Origin: Mediterranea massiliensis
GTDB lineage: Bacteria; Bacteroidota; Bacteroidia; Bacteroidales; Bacteroidaceae
Direction of reading: 5' to 3'
Length of the DNA: 57,365 nt
NCBI GenBank assembly: GCA_958402075.1
Contig: CATXSD010000004.1
Span: 1-57,365 of the forward strand
Shown here: one piece after another, positions 1 through 8,461 of the stretch
Layout of the letters: every line of letters begins with the position of its first letter
Numbering within the stretch: the stretch's first letter is position 1
Translations under genes and position numbers: made by a program
Notes under the pieces: generated by a model
Seen by the model: only the letters and a program-made list of their open reading frames with translations
What the model was told of the DNA's origin: nothing
The model's database searches: none

Positions 1-63
1 ACCAACTCTGCACTCTCCTCCCCTCCTTATTACTTTTGGTTATAGCTGATAAAAATATAAGAA

Positions 64-94
64 TTGTGCCCTCCATCGGAAATGCGTACTTTTG
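64..94 (+). promoter_or_regulatory. Bacteroides-type promoter of the YeiH-like gene
   Basis: A perfect -7 box TACTTTTG (87-94) fits the Bacteroides consensus TAnnTTTG. A TTG-containing -33 element lies about 20 bp upstream (64-67). It sits 42 bp before the chosen ATG at 136, which supports that start over the in-frame ATG at 64 that overlaps the promoter. Confidence 0.6.
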
Positions 95-135
95 CATCCG
101 AAAAGAAAAAGTTAAACCAACAAAAAATAAATGTT

Positions 136-1212
136 ATGTTCGAACGTGGAAACAGAGGCAACACCTTTCATGGCATTCTGCTCATAGCCTTATTCTCCTT
201 CTCAGCTTTCTACATCGCTGAAATTCCTTTCGTAAAAAGTCTGTCATTCAGCCCGCTGATTGTCGGCATCATTTTGGGTATGCTCTATGCCAACAGCCTT
301 CGCAACCGCCTGCCCGAAACGTGGGTACCGGGCATCAAGTTCTGTACCAAGCAGATTCTCCGTGCCGGTATCGTGCTCTATGGTTTCCGCCTGACGCTGA
401 CCGAAGTGGCCGCCGTAGGTCTCCCGGCCATCGTGGTAGACAGCATCATCGTTTGCGGCACCATCTTCCTGGGCATCTTCCTGGGCAAGCTGATGAAGGT
501 CGACAAAGACACCGCCCTGATTACCTCTACCGGTAGTGCCATCTGTGGTGCGGCTGCCGTACTCGGTGCCGAACCGGTTATCAAGTGCGAAGGCCATAAG
601 ACCGCCATTGCCGTGTCTACCGTGGTTATCTTCGGAACCATCGCCATGTTCCTCTACCCCATCATGTACCGCTCGGGACTGCTCTCCAGTCTTTCCGATA
701 CCCAGGTGGCCATCTATACAGGAAGCACCCTGCACGAAGTGGCCCACGTCGCCGGTGCAGGCAATGCCATGGACCCCACCGATACGCTGGGTATTGCCGG
801 TACAGCCACCATCACCAAGATGATCCGCGTCATGCTTCTGGCCCCCGTATTGGTCATCATGAGCTTCGCCCTTGCAGGACGTAAAAAAGTATCGGCCGAC
901 GGCACAGTAGCCAAGAGCAAGATCACCATTCCCTGGTTTGCCTTTGGCTTCATCGGCATCATCTGCCTGAATTCCTTGCTCCAGTACCTCTTCGATGCCC
1001 CGACCGTAAAGGACATTCCCCTGAACGGAGCCATCGAATACATTGATACCTTCATGCTGACCATGGCCATGACGGCTCTGGGTACAGATACCAGCATTGA
1101 CAAGTTCAAGCAGGCAGGAGCCAAGCCTTTCGTTTTGGCCTTCGGACTCTTCATCTGGCTGCTGCTGGGTGGTTACCTTCTGGTAAAGTATCTGGTTCCT
1201 CTGATGGCCTGA
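136..1212 (+). CDS. yeiH: YeiH/UPF0324 family putative sulfate exporter
   Basis: A 358-residue polytopic inner-membrane protein. Hydrophobic segments start near residue 15 and recur to the C-terminus. The glycine-rich stretches around LSFSPLIVGIILGMLYANSL and ICGAAAVLGAEPVI are typical of the YeiH/UPF0324 family, annotated as putative sulfate exporters; the real substrate is not settled. I took the ATG at 136 because the promoter box overlaps the 5' part of the longer frame and an A-rich leader precedes 136. It stands alone between its own promoter and a perfect 12-bp terminator hairpin, so it is probably monocistronic. Family call is firm, substrate is inference. Confidence 0.85.
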   Translation: MFERGNRGNTFHGILLIALFSFSAFYIAEIPFVKSLSFSPLIVGIILGMLYANSLRNRLPETWVPGIKFCTKQILRAGIVLYGFRLTLTEVAAVGLPAIVVDSIIVCGTIFLGIFLGKLMKVDKDTALITSTGSAICGAAAVLGAEPVIKCEGHKTAIAVSTVVIFGTIAMFLYPIMYRSGLLSSLSDTQVAIYTGSTLHEVAHVAGAGNAMDPTDTLGIAGTATITKMIRVMLLAPVLVIMSFALAGRKKVSADGTVAKSKITIPWFAFGFIGIICLNSLLQYLFDAPTVKDIPLNGAIEYIDTFMLTMAMTALGTDTSIDKFKQAGAKPFVLAFGLFIWLLLGGYLLVKYLVPLMA

Positions 1213-1235
1213 CAACTGAAACCCTCTCATATATA

Positions 1236-1271
1236 GAATGGGCCTGCCTCTTTCCAGAAGCAGGCCCATTC
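1236..1271 (+). terminator. Terminator hairpin after the YeiH-like gene
   Basis: A perfect 12-bp inverted repeat (GAATGGGCCTGC at 1236-1247, GCAGGCCCATTC at 1260-1271) with a 12-nt loop. It lies between convergent genes ending at 1212 (+) and 1305 (-), so it may serve both strands. The T-tract is weak. Confidence 0.7.
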
Positions 1272-1304
1272 CCTCTTATACCTATTAATATATAGGAAGC
1301 AACG

Positions 1305-1922
1305 TCATCTCAATTCCTCTTCCCGAATACCCAACACATGGGCCAGCGATGGTACAACCGGACACCATTGGCAGACAACAGGGCAGGAAGGTCTCTCCAA
1401 ACCGAACCACACCGCCTGTACATCCACTCCCTCCGCATTCTTTCTCCTTTCACGAAGGACTTCTCCCATCACTTCGTTCATCTTCTCCCCGTCAGATGCC
1501 ATTGCAGGCACCATCAATACCTGACGCACGGCAACATTGTTCAAGACCAACGCCATCAGATCCCGATACAACGTTTCGGCCGTAGCCAAGTTCTCGGTCG
1601 GTACCACCGAGAAGACATATTCCGCCAAAGCCGTACGACAAGCCTTTCCATCCAAATCCGACAACGATGCAGGGAAACAGGTGTTCAAGGCATCCCCCTC
1701 CGTTCCATGGGCAAGCAGCACCTGCACCTCGGCCGAAGAAAAATCACGGATACCCGCATCCAGCAGCAGGCAGTCCAGCCATGCCGCCAGGTCGAGTTTG
1801 GGCAAGGGACGCTCCAATCGGGCAGACATCACCTCCTGTACCATCCCGACCGTATGGTTCAGGAAAGCCACATCCAACAATATCACACGTTCCGAAAACT
1901 TCAGTTCTGTATTTCTATCCAT
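1305..1922 (-). CDS. Uncharacterised Bacteroidales protein (possibly DUF6621-like)
   Basis: A 205-residue soluble protein with no signal peptide or membrane segment. It is rich in leucine and valine with regularly spaced hydrophobics, suggesting an all-helical fold. The C-terminal part has a Cys-rich patch (CPVVCQWCPVVP). I do not recognise a catalytic motif; the general look matches small Bacteroides-only proteins such as DUF6621, but that link is from memory. It is divergent from clpB, and a TATCTTTG box (1961-1968) lies 39 bp upstream. Expression beside a chaperone gene hints at nothing specific. It is a real gene by length, clean start and its own promoter, while the antisense frames are less protein-like. 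Confidence 0.6.
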   Translation of the reverse strand: MDRNTELKFSERVILLDVAFLNHTVGMVQEVMSARLERPLPKLDLAAWLDCLLLDAGIRDFSSAEVQVLLAHGTEGDALNTCFPASLSDLDGKACRTALAEYVFSVVPTENLATAETLYRDLMALVLNNVAVRQVLMVPAMASDGEKMNEVMGEVLRERRKNAEGVDVQAVWFGLERPSCPVVCQWCPVVPSLAHVLGIREEELR

Positions 1923-1960
1923 ATTCTATCTATCAATTGCCTATTAGTCAGTCTGGCGGA

Positions 1961-1968
1961 CAAAGATA
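1961..1968 (-). promoter_or_regulatory. -7 box for the leftward gene at 1305-1922
   Basis: On the minus strand this reads TATCTTTG, an exact TAnnTTTG match 39 bp before the start codon. No good -33 element was seen. Confidence 0.45.
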
Positions 1969-2065
1969 ACACAAATAAGGGAAAAATGCGACATAACGGC
2001 TGGGAGAATGTCAATTTGTCACACAAAATTACCAAAAGCAAGACATTTTGTCCATTTATGCCGAG

Positions 2066-2082
2066 TGGCAAGTTATTTGCCA
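2066..2082. promoter_or_regulatory. 17-bp palindrome in the clpB leader, possible operator
   Basis: TGGCAA, five bases, then TTGCCA, a perfect 6-bp dyad 47 bp upstream of the clpB start. The dyad overlaps TTATTTG, a degenerate -7-like element. A heat-shock regulator site would make sense here, but it is not the CIRCE consensus; function is inferred from position only. Confidence 0.4.
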
Positions 2083-2129
2083 ATCTATGGATGTCAAACC
2101 TAACCAAGAACAAAGAAAGGAGAAACGAT

Positions 2130-4724
2130 ATGAACTTTAACAACTTTACCATCAAAGCGCAGGAAGCCGTACAGGAGGCTGTGAACCTGGTACAACGCCG
2201 GGGGCAGCAAGCCATCGAGCCAGTACACCTGCTGCAGGGAGTGATGAAGGTGGGCGAAAACGTCACCAACTTCATCTTCCAGAAGCTGGGCATGAATCCC
2301 CAGCAGATAGAGCTGGTTCTGGACAAGCAGATTGAATCGCTGCCCAAGGTTTCGGGCGGAGAACCCTACTTGAGCCGTGAGACCAACGAAGTGCTGCAGA
2401 AAGCCATGGACTATTCCAAGGAACTGAACGACGAGTTCGTTTCACTGGAACCCATCCTGCTGGCCCTGCTCACCGTCAAGAGCACCGCATCGAGCATCCT
2501 GAAAGATGCCGGTATGACCGAAAAGGAACTGCGTACAGCCATCAGTGAACTGCGTCAAGGCTCGAAGGTCACTTCACAGTCAAGCGAAGACACCTACCAG
2601 TCGCTGGAAAAGTACGCCATCAACCTGATAGATGCCGCCCGGAACGGCAAGCTCGACCCGGTCATCGGCCGTGACGAAGAAATTCGACGGGTCCTGCAGA
2701 TATTAAGCCGTCGAACCAAGAACAATCCTATCCTGATTGGCGAACCGGGTACCGGTAAGACCGCCATCGTAGAAGGGCTGGCACAGCGAATCCTTCGCGG
2801 GGATGTGCCCGAGAACTTGAAGAACAAGCAACTCTACTCCCTGGATATGGGTGCACTGGTAGCCGGTGCCAAGTACAAAGGTGAGTTTGAGGAACGTCTG
2901 AAGGCTGTCATCAACGAAGTAAAACAGTCCGAAGGCAACATCATCCTCTTCATCGATGAAATCCATACCCTGGTAGGTGCCGGTAAGGGTGAAGGCGCCA
3001 TGGATGCCGCCAACATCCTGAAACCTGCCTTGGCCCGTGGCGAGGTACGTAGCATCGGTGCCACGACGCTTGACGAATACCAGAAGTATTTCGAGAAGGA
3101 CAAGGCCCTCGAACGTCGTTTCCAGACCGTCATGGTCAACGAACCCGATACGCTGAGCACCATCTCCATTCTGCGTGGATTGAAGGAGCGTTATGAGAAC
3201 CATCACCACGTGCGTATCAAAGACGATGCCATCATTGCCGCCGTCGAGCTGAGCAACCGGTACATCACCGACCGTTTTCTTCCCGATAAAGCCATTGACC
3301 TGATGGATGAAGCTGCCGCCAAGCTGCGTATGGAGGTTGACTCCGTCCCCGAAGAGCTGGATGAAATTTCACGTAAGATCAAGCAGCTCGAAATCGAACG
3401 CGAAGCCATCAAGCGGGAAGACGATCAGGCCAAACTGGAACAGATTGGCAAGGAGCTGGCTGAACTCAAGGAACAGGAAAGCTCCTACAAAGCCAAATGG
3501 CAGAGCGAAAAGACATTGGTCAACAAGATACAGCAGAACAAGGTCGAAATCGAGAACCTGAAGTTCGAAGCCGAGAAGGCCGAACGCGAAGGCGACTACG
3601 GCAAAGTAGCCGAAATCCGTTACGGCAAGCTGCAGGCCCTGAACAAAGAAATCGAAGAGACCCAGCAGAAGCTTCATCAGATGCAGGGCGACAACGCCAT
3701 GATCAAGGAGGAAGTCGATGCCGAAGACATTGCCGACGTTGTATCCCGTTGGACGGGTATACCGGTCAGCAAAATGCTGCAGAGCGAAAAGGAGAAGCTC
3801 CTTCATCTGGAAGAAGAACTCCACAAGCGTGTCATCGGTCAGGACGAGGCCATCGAGGCGGTAGCCGATGCCGTACGCCGCAGCCGTGCCGGGTTGCAAG
3901 ACCCCAAGCGGCCTATCGGTTCCTTCCTCTTCCTCGGTACGACCGGTGTCGGCAAGACCGAATTGGCCAAGGCTTTGGCCGAATTCCTGTTCGACGACGA
4001 AACCATGATGACCCGTATCGACATGAGCGAGTATCAGGAGAAGCACAGCGTCTCCCGTCTGGTCGGAGCGCCTCCCGGATACGTCGGCTACGATGAAGGC
4101 GGCCAGCTGACCGAAGCTGTTCGGCGGAAACCATACTCCGTCGTGCTGTTCGATGAAATCGAGAAGGCCCACCCCGATGTATTCAACATCCTGTTGCAGG
4201 TACTCGATGACGGACGTCTGACCGACAACAAGGGCCGGACGGTGAACTTCAAGAACACCATCATCATCATGACCTCCAACATGGGCAGTTCCTACATCCA
4301 GAGCCAGATGGAGAAGATGAACGGCAGCAACAAGGAGCAGATTGTGGAAGAGACCAAGCGCGAAGTGATGAACATGTTGAAGAAGACCATACGGCCCGAG
4401 TTCCTCAACCGTATCGACGAGACCATCATGTTCCTGCCGCTTACCGAACCGCAGATCCGTCAGATTGTAACGCTGCAGATCAACAACGTCCGCCGCATGC
4501 TCGAAGGCAATGGCGTAGAGCTCCAGCTCACCGATGCCGCCATCAGCTTCCTGGCACAGGCCGGCTTCGATCCCGAGTTCGGTGCCCGTCCTGTCAAGCG
4601 TGCCATCCAGCACTACCTGCTCAACGACCTCTCCAAGAAGTTGCTTGCACAGGAAGTGGACCGCAACAAGCCCATTGTGGTAGACGTCAATGCCGCCAAG
4701 GACGGACTCGTATTTAAGAATTGA
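2130..4724 (+). CDS. clpB: ATP-dependent chaperone ClpB
   Basis: An 864-residue Hsp100 disaggregase, the normal length. In order: N-domain (MNFNNFTIKAQEAVQEA, about 1-145); first AAA+ module with Walker A GEPGTGKT and Walker B ILFIDEIHTLVG; the long coiled-coil middle domain (roughly 400-530, repeated QLEIERE/LKEQE); and the second AAA+ module with GTTGVGKTELAKALAE, VLFDEIEKAHPDV and the C-terminal small domain. It works with DnaK to pull polypeptides out of aggregates in the cytoplasm. The start is the ATG at 2130, preceded by AAGGAG about 8 bases upstream; the frame is open further upstream but that stretch is noncoding-like. A palindrome at 2066-2082 may regulate it, and a strong hairpin at 4738 ends it. 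Confidence 0.98.
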   Translation: MNFNNFTIKAQEAVQEAVNLVQRRGQQAIEPVHLLQGVMKVGENVTNFIFQKLGMNPQQIELVLDKQIESLPKVSGGEPYLSRETNEVLQKAMDYSKELNDEFVSLEPILLALLTVKSTASSILKDAGMTEKELRTAISELRQGSKVTSQSSEDTYQSLEKYAINLIDAARNGKLDPVIGRDEEIRRVLQILSRRTKNNPILIGEPGTGKTAIVEGLAQRILRGDVPENLKNKQLYSLDMGALVAGAKYKGEFEERLKAVINEVKQSEGNIILFIDEIHTLVGAGKGEGAMDAANILKPALARGEVRSIGATTLDEYQKYFEKDKALERRFQTVMVNEPDTLSTISILRGLKERYENHHHVRIKDDAIIAAVELSNRYITDRFLPDKAIDLMDEAAAKLRMEVDSVPEELDEISRKIKQLEIEREAIKREDDQAKLEQIGKELAELKEQESSYKAKWQSEKTLVNKIQQNKVEIENLKFEAEKAEREGDYGKVAEIRYGKLQALNKEIEETQQKLHQMQGDNAMIKEEVDAEDIADVVSRWTGIPVSKMLQSEKEKLLHLEEELHKRVIGQDEAIEAVADAVRRSRAGLQDPKRPIGSFLFLGTTGVGKTELAKALAEFLFDDETMMTRIDMSEYQEKHSVSRLVGAPPGYVGYDEGGQLTEAVRRKPYSVVLFDEIEKAHPDVFNILLQVLDDGRLTDNKGRTVNFKNTIIIMTSNMGSSYIQSQMEKMNGSNKEQIVEETKREVMNMLKKTIRPEFLNRIDETIMFLPLTEPQIRQIVTLQINNVRRMLEGNGVELQLTDAAISFLAQAGFDPEFGARPVKRAIQHYLLNDLSKKLLAQEVDRNKPIVVDVNAAKDGLVFKN

Positions 4725-4737
4725 ACCAATCTTCTAT

Positions 4738-4781
4738 AAAAAGAAAACCCCGAAGGAAGTGTCCTTCGGGGTTTTCTTTTT
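4738..4781. terminator. Strong bidirectional terminator after clpB
   Basis: A 20-bp perfect stem (4738-4757 with 4762-4781) with a 4-nt loop, A5 on one side and T5 on the other. It lies between convergent clpB and the leftward gene ending at 4807 and will stop transcription from both sides. Confidence 0.93.
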
Positions 4782-4806
4782 ATATATCTAACCAAATTAC
4801 TTATTA

Positions 4807-5220
4807 TCACTCTTCCTCTTCTGCAGCTTCTTCCTCGAAATCGGCCAGGCCGGCATTGACCAGCAGGTTGTACCAGGAAATCAGCTTCTTGATGTCGGAC
4901 ACATGCACGCGGTCGCGGTCGTAGTTGGGAAGCACTTCGGCCAAATAGGCACCCAGCTCCTTGGCTGACGCTTTCTTGACATCCAAAGCGGCCACCGCAC
5001 CGTTCTCCTTGGTCTTCATGGCCTGCAGAACCTGCTGCAAGGGAACATCGTCGCCATCGGTATACATGGCAATGTCGCCCAAGGAGATGATTTTCTCGTT
5101 GCCGTAGGCCGGAAGGCGCTTCTTGTCGGCAACCGACTCTACAATCAACATATTCTTTCCTCTGGAAATCAGTCTGTACAAACCGGGCTTCCCAGAAATA
5201 GACAAAATAGTCTTCAACAT
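4807..5220 (-). CDS. DUF5606 domain protein
   Basis: A 137-residue protein matching the Bacteroidetes family DUF5606: it opens MLKTILSISGKPGLYRL and has the conserved SDIKKLISWYNLLV near the end, then an acidic tail (FEEEAAEEEE). The function is unknown. The N-terminal half looks like a small beta-barrel and the second half helical. It follows coaE in the same direction after an 86-bp gap that holds a GC-rich hairpin and a TACCTTTG box (5320-5327, inside the coaE 3' end). It can therefore be expressed alone or with the nusB-coaE cluster. This gene order recurs in Bacteroidales. Confidence 0.85.
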   Translation of the reverse strand: MLKTILSISGKPGLYRLISRGKNMLIVESVADKKRLPAYGNEKIISLGDIAMYTDGDDVPLQQVLQAMKTKENGAVAALDVKKASAKELGAYLAEVLPNYDRDRVHVSDIKKLISWYNLLVNAGLADFEEEAAEEEE

Positions 5221-5285
5221 AGTCTTGTTCTATTTAAACTTGAATGTTACAAAAATAAATTAGGTAATGCCTGAAATCGTCCTGC

Positions 5286-5300
5286 CGGGCCGGCGGCCCG
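5286..5300. other. GC-rich hairpin between coaE and the DUF5606 gene
   Basis: CGGGCC/GGCCCG with a 3-nt loop directly after the coaE stop. There is no T-run on the minus strand, so it is more likely an mRNA stabiliser or weak pause site than a full terminator. Confidence 0.35.
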
Positions 5301-5306
5301 CAGACT

Positions 5307-5921
5307 TCATTCGCGGCGACAAAGGTAATCAATATTTTTAGATAGTGAAGAAATTAGGGACAAAACCTGTGGTATCAGGGACTTTTCGCCATCGTTCACA
5401 ATGACAAAGTCGGACAAGCGGCACTTCTCCCCATCGTCCATCTGGCTGCGAATGCGCTGTTCTATCGACTCGCGCGAAGAAGCATCGCGCTCCATGGCCC
5501 GACAGATACGCACTTCGAGGGGAGCACTGACCATGACCACAACATCCACTTCCCGACGGAAACCGGCTTCCAACAGGATGGCCGACTCCATACCGACCCA
5601 CCTGTCGGAAGCATGCAACCGACACCAGCGGCGAAAATCGTCCTTGACCCGCGGATGCACAATGCCGTTCACACGGGCGGCATGGGCGGCACTGCCAAAG
5701 ATATAGGAGGCCAGCAAAGGCTTGTTCAGCCGACCACCCTGATAAACGTCCTCTCCCAGAAGGGAGACCAGTTCCCGACGGATCTGAACATCTTCCACCA
5801 TCAGCCGACGGGTCTCGATATCCGAGATATAGACCGGCACACCCATCAACTCCAACAGACGGGACACGACACTCTTGCCACTGCCGATGCCGCCGGTAAT
5901 TCCAATCCTAATAGCTGCCAT
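5307..5921 (-). CDS. coaE: Dephospho-CoA kinase
   Basis: A 204-residue P-loop kinase that phosphorylates the 3'-OH of dephospho-CoA, the last step of coenzyme A synthesis. The Walker A GITGGIGSGKS is at about residues 7-17. The substrate-binding SDIETRRLMVED follows, then the lid-region arginines (EVRICRAMERDASSRESIEQRI) and a C-terminal helix. Length is normal for the family. Its start overlaps the 3' end of the ybbR-like gene by 14 bp, indicating translational coupling in the leftward operon nusB-yajC-ybbR-coaE. Confidence 0.95.
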   Translation of the reverse strand: MAAIRIGITGGIGSGKSVVSRLLELMGVPVYISDIETRRLMVEDVQIRRELVSLLGEDVYQGGRLNKPLLASYIFGSAAHAARVNGIVHPRVKDDFRRWCRLHASDRWVGMESAILLEAGFRREVDVVVMVSAPLEVRICRAMERDASSRESIEQRIRSQMDDGEKCRLSDFVIVNDGEKSLIPQVLSLISSLSKNIDYLCRRE

Positions 5922-6930
5922 AATCCGATGTACCTACCTGTTCTATCAAAAAATCCACCTGCTCGGGGTTGAACCGTACATGGCTGATCCCCTCGGGCAG
6001 TTTCTTCAGCTTGACCGTATACTTGTTGTCGCCCAAACCAACCAGCTCTTCGTATGAGACGACCAGATGGAAGTCGTCGGCCGTGACCTGACGGAAACGC
6101 CCCACGCCGATCTGGAAAGAAATCTGCACTTTGGAAGGGAACGCTCTCAGCTCCTTGCCCGCCGGGAAGTTGATGCCTTTCAAAGGCACTTCCACCGTTT
6201 TCTCCGTATACATGTCTATCGGCAGCATGAGGCTGACCGAAGCAGGCACATACTTCACTCCCCGCCGTACCTCCAAACTGACCTGACGACGAAGGGTATC
6301 GGTAATGTTCTCCAGCTGCAAGGCCTGCGTATAGGCTGCGGTGATGGTGTCAAGCACACCGGCCGGAGCATATACCCTTACAGAGTCGGGAGTAAAGACG
6401 GTATCGGGCAGATAGTATTGCAGACCGGCCTCTACCCGCCCCTGCAACCTGACAGGCACCCGTTTGGACTCGCCCGTAGAATAATAGTATTCCAAGGTAT
6501 CGGGCTTCATGGAGAGCAGGGTCGTGGAGGCGTTCAGCTGGGCCGTCACCTTCTTCTGGATCTGCGAGGTGAGTATCTTGACGTGGGTATTGGCCGACTT
6601 GTACTCGGAGAAGTCGAGGGTAACGGGATAGAAGCTCTTGCCCAGCATGTAGTTGAGCAGGACGGTTCCCTTGTCGCGCACCCTTACACGCAACTCCGAA
6701 ACGGGTTCCGAAGTGATGACCACGTCCTCGGGTACGTTCTTCAGACGTACAGGGACGGAAAACTCCGTCTCGTAGTCGTTGTTCAGGGTCTGCAACAGCC
6801 AGAAGCCGGCCGCGATGAAGAAGAAAACCAAAAAAACAAAGAACTCCCGGCTCTTGTCACTGAGCAGGAAGTCCTTTGTCTGTTTTCTGATTCTTATATA
6901 AAGCCGCTTGATGTTCCTCTGTTCGAACAT
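5908..6930 (-). CDS. YbbR-like (CdaR-type) membrane-anchored protein
   Basis: A 340-residue protein with a basic cytoplasmic N-terminus, one transmembrane segment (about residues 28-47, FFVFLVFFFIAAGFWLLQTL) and an extracytoplasmic part of tandem YbbR-like beta domains. VPVRLKNVPE, the YbbR signature start, is followed by two more similar units (RVPVRLQGRVEAG and EVPLKGINFPAG). In Firmicutes, YbbR/CdaR regulates the c-di-AMP synthase CdaA; no cdaA lies next to it here, so that role is not implied. It sits between yajC and coaE in the same operon. Exact function in Bacteroidetes is unknown. Confidence 0.85.
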   Translation of the reverse strand: MFEQRNIKRLYIRIRKQTKDFLLSDKSREFFVFLVFFFIAAGFWLLQTLNNDYETEFSVPVRLKNVPEDVVITSEPVSELRVRVRDKGTVLLNYMLGKSFYPVTLDFSEYKSANTHVKILTSQIQKKVTAQLNASTTLLSMKPDTLEYYYSTGESKRVPVRLQGRVEAGLQYYLPDTVFTPDSVRVYAPAGVLDTITAAYTQALQLENITDTLRRQVSLEVRRGVKYVPASVSLMLPIDMYTEKTVEVPLKGINFPAGKELRAFPSKVQISFQIGVGRFRQVTADDFHLVVSYEELVGLGDNKYTVKLKKLPEGISHVRFNPEQVDFLIEQVGTSDYGSY

Positions 6931-6946
6931 GAGCCTTCACTTTAGA

Positions 6947-7276
6947 TTACTTACCGGCCTGGCTGCCATTGGCATCGGCAGCGGCGGCAAAGATAGAATT
7001 CTTGTCGATACGAATCTTGACGTTCGAAGCGATTTCCAGAATTACATCGTTATCGTTGATTTCCTTGATCACGCCATGGATGCCACCGGCAGTGATTACC
7101 TTCTGGTTAACCTGAAGTGATTTGCGGAAATTGGCAATTTCTTTCTGTTTCTTGTTCTGCGGACGGATCATAAAGAAATACATGATGGCAAACATGGCAA
7201 TCAGCATGATCCACGTCCATTCAGCACCGCCTCCTGATACGGAAGCCTGCAAGAGAAATACGGTCATTAAATTCAT
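6947..7276 (-). CDS. yajC: Preprotein translocase subunit YajC
   Basis: A 109-residue protein with a single N-terminal transmembrane helix (about residues 20-39) followed by the family hallmark FFMIRPQNKKQKE. A small cytoplasmic domain contains VITAGGIHGVIKEI and VKIRIDKNSI. YajC associates with SecDF and helps the Sec translocon. A second ATG three codons in (MTVFLL) is an equally good start. It lies 16 bp upstream of the ybbR-like gene and 42 bp downstream of nusB, all leftward. Confidence 0.95.
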   Translation of the reverse strand: MNLMTVFLLQASVSGGGAEWTWIMLIAMFAIMYFFMIRPQNKKQKEIANFRKSLQVNQKVITAGGIHGVIKEINDNDVILEIASNVKIRIDKNSIFAAAADANGSQAGK

Positions 7277-7318
7277 AAGGTTCTTCTGTTAGTTTTTAAT
7301 TAGTATCGGACAAAGTTA

Positions 7319-8245
7319 TCAGTTTTTCGACAACTTGCCCTCTTTTTTCAATTGATTAACAATTCCGTCCAACGTACCGTTCACGAAACTGCCGCTCTTG
7401 GGCGTACTGTACACCTTGGCAATGTCCACATACTCGTTCAGCGACACGCTGACAGGGATGTTGGGGAAGCTCAGGATTTCGGCCAACGCACACTGCATGA
7501 TGATGACGTCCATAAAGGCCACACGGTCCAAATCCCAGTTGCGGGTATTTTCGCTGATGAGATGGCGGTAGTAGTCGCAGTTCAGGATGGTACGACGGAA
7601 CAGGCGGCGGGCAAACTCGCGGTCTTCGTCGTCCTTGAACTCGGGCAACAGGGGCTGGTCGGCTCCGTTCTTCTCGTCGAAGCGTTTGATGGTCTTCAGT
7701 ACAAAGGTGTCGACAATTTCCTTGTCGTCGTTCCAATACAGACTCTGGTCTTCGAGCAGGGCGTCGAGATCGGCGTTGTTGAAGACGAAAGTCTTGTAGA
7801 GCTTGCGCCACAATTCACGGTCGGCTTCATACGAACGGTCGTCCGAAGCCATGTATTCCTTATAGATATCCGAAGCCGTAATTTTTTCGTAAAGGCCCTT
7901 CACGAAATCTTCGTCATTGTCCCACGAGCGCTTCTGGTTGGACATGAAGTCGAGCAACTGCTTGTTTACCTCCAGCTGGGCGATAAACTTGTTTTCCACA
8001 AACTTGGTGTTGGGGTGCAAATCTTCCGGCGTAGGAGCCAGCTTGGCCTTGCCGGCCGCAATGCGCTTCTGCGCATAGTTCGTCACTGCCATCATCAGCA
8101 TCAGCAGGTAGTTGTACAGGTCATAAGCCTTGGAAAGGCTGAAGAACAACTCTTTCTCCGCTGAGTCCAAATTTTTACTGCCGTTCTGATAATAAGCATA
8201 TACAATCTGTATAATCTTAAGACGAATAAGAACTCTGTTAATCAT
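7319..8245 (-). CDS. nusB: Transcription antitermination factor NusB (long Bacteroidetes form)
   Basis: A 308-residue protein, more than twice the E. coli NusB (139). The opening MINRVLIRLKIIQIVYAYYQ and the C-terminal NusB core are clear: NWDLDRVAFMDVIIMQCALAEILSFPNIPVSVSLNEYVDIAKVYS, then GSFVNGTLDGIV. NusB binds boxA RNA with S10 (NusE) and supports rRNA antitermination. The inserted middle, rich in acidic residues and aromatics, is usual in Bacteroidetes homologues. It is first in the leftward operon with a promoter at 8281-8311. Confidence 0.93.
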   Translation of the reverse strand: MINRVLIRLKIIQIVYAYYQNGSKNLDSAEKELFFSLSKAYDLYNYLLMLMMAVTNYAQKRIAAGKAKLAPTPEDLHPNTKFVENKFIAQLEVNKQLLDFMSNQKRSWDNDEDFVKGLYEKITASDIYKEYMASDDRSYEADRELWRKLYKTFVFNNADLDALLEDQSLYWNDDKEIVDTFVLKTIKRFDEKNGADQPLLPEFKDDEDREFARRLFRRTILNCDYYRHLISENTRNWDLDRVAFMDVIIMQCALAEILSFPNIPVSVSLNEYVDIAKVYSTPKSGSFVNGTLDGIVNQLKKEGKLSKN

Positions 8246-8280
8246 AATGTGTTCAGTAAATACGGTTGTTTAACAGGGCA

Positions 8281-8311
8281 CAAAAGTAGGCATTTTTAAT
8301 GACTTGGCATA
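8281..8311 (-). promoter_or_regulatory. Promoter of the nusB operon
   Basis: On the minus strand a -7 box TACTTTTG (8281-8288) has, 19 bp upstream, TATG (8308-8311), one base off the TTTG -33 element. It lies 36 bp before the nusB ATG. Confidence 0.65.
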
Positions 8312-8394
8312 AATAAATCGCTTTTTTTATCGCAGAAGTTGATAATCCGCCCGTTTTCTTTTGACAGTTGAAAAAAAATCGTCAATTTTGAACC

Positions 8395-8415
8395 CCCAAA
8401 CAAACCTGGTTTGGG
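8395..8415. promoter_or_regulatory. Inverted repeat CCCAAAC/GTTTGGG upstream of the DUF3276 gene
   Basis: A perfect 7-bp inverted repeat with a 7-nt gap, 47 bp upstream of the ATG at 8462. No T-run follows. It could be an operator or a leader hairpin. No convincing -7 box was found between it and the gene. Confidence 0.35.
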
Positions 8416-8461
8416 AGAAACATAAAAATGGACCTTTATTATATAAATAATGTAGTAGATT

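Noticed and set aside
244..1269. Long open frame (341 codons) antisense to the YeiH-like gene
   Set aside because: It is His/Gly/Asp-rich low-complexity sequence without domain logic and is entirely opposite a clear membrane transporter gene.
3369..4613. Antisense frame of 414 codons inside clpB
   Set aside because: It mirrors the codon bias of clpB, has no start signals and its product resembles nothing.
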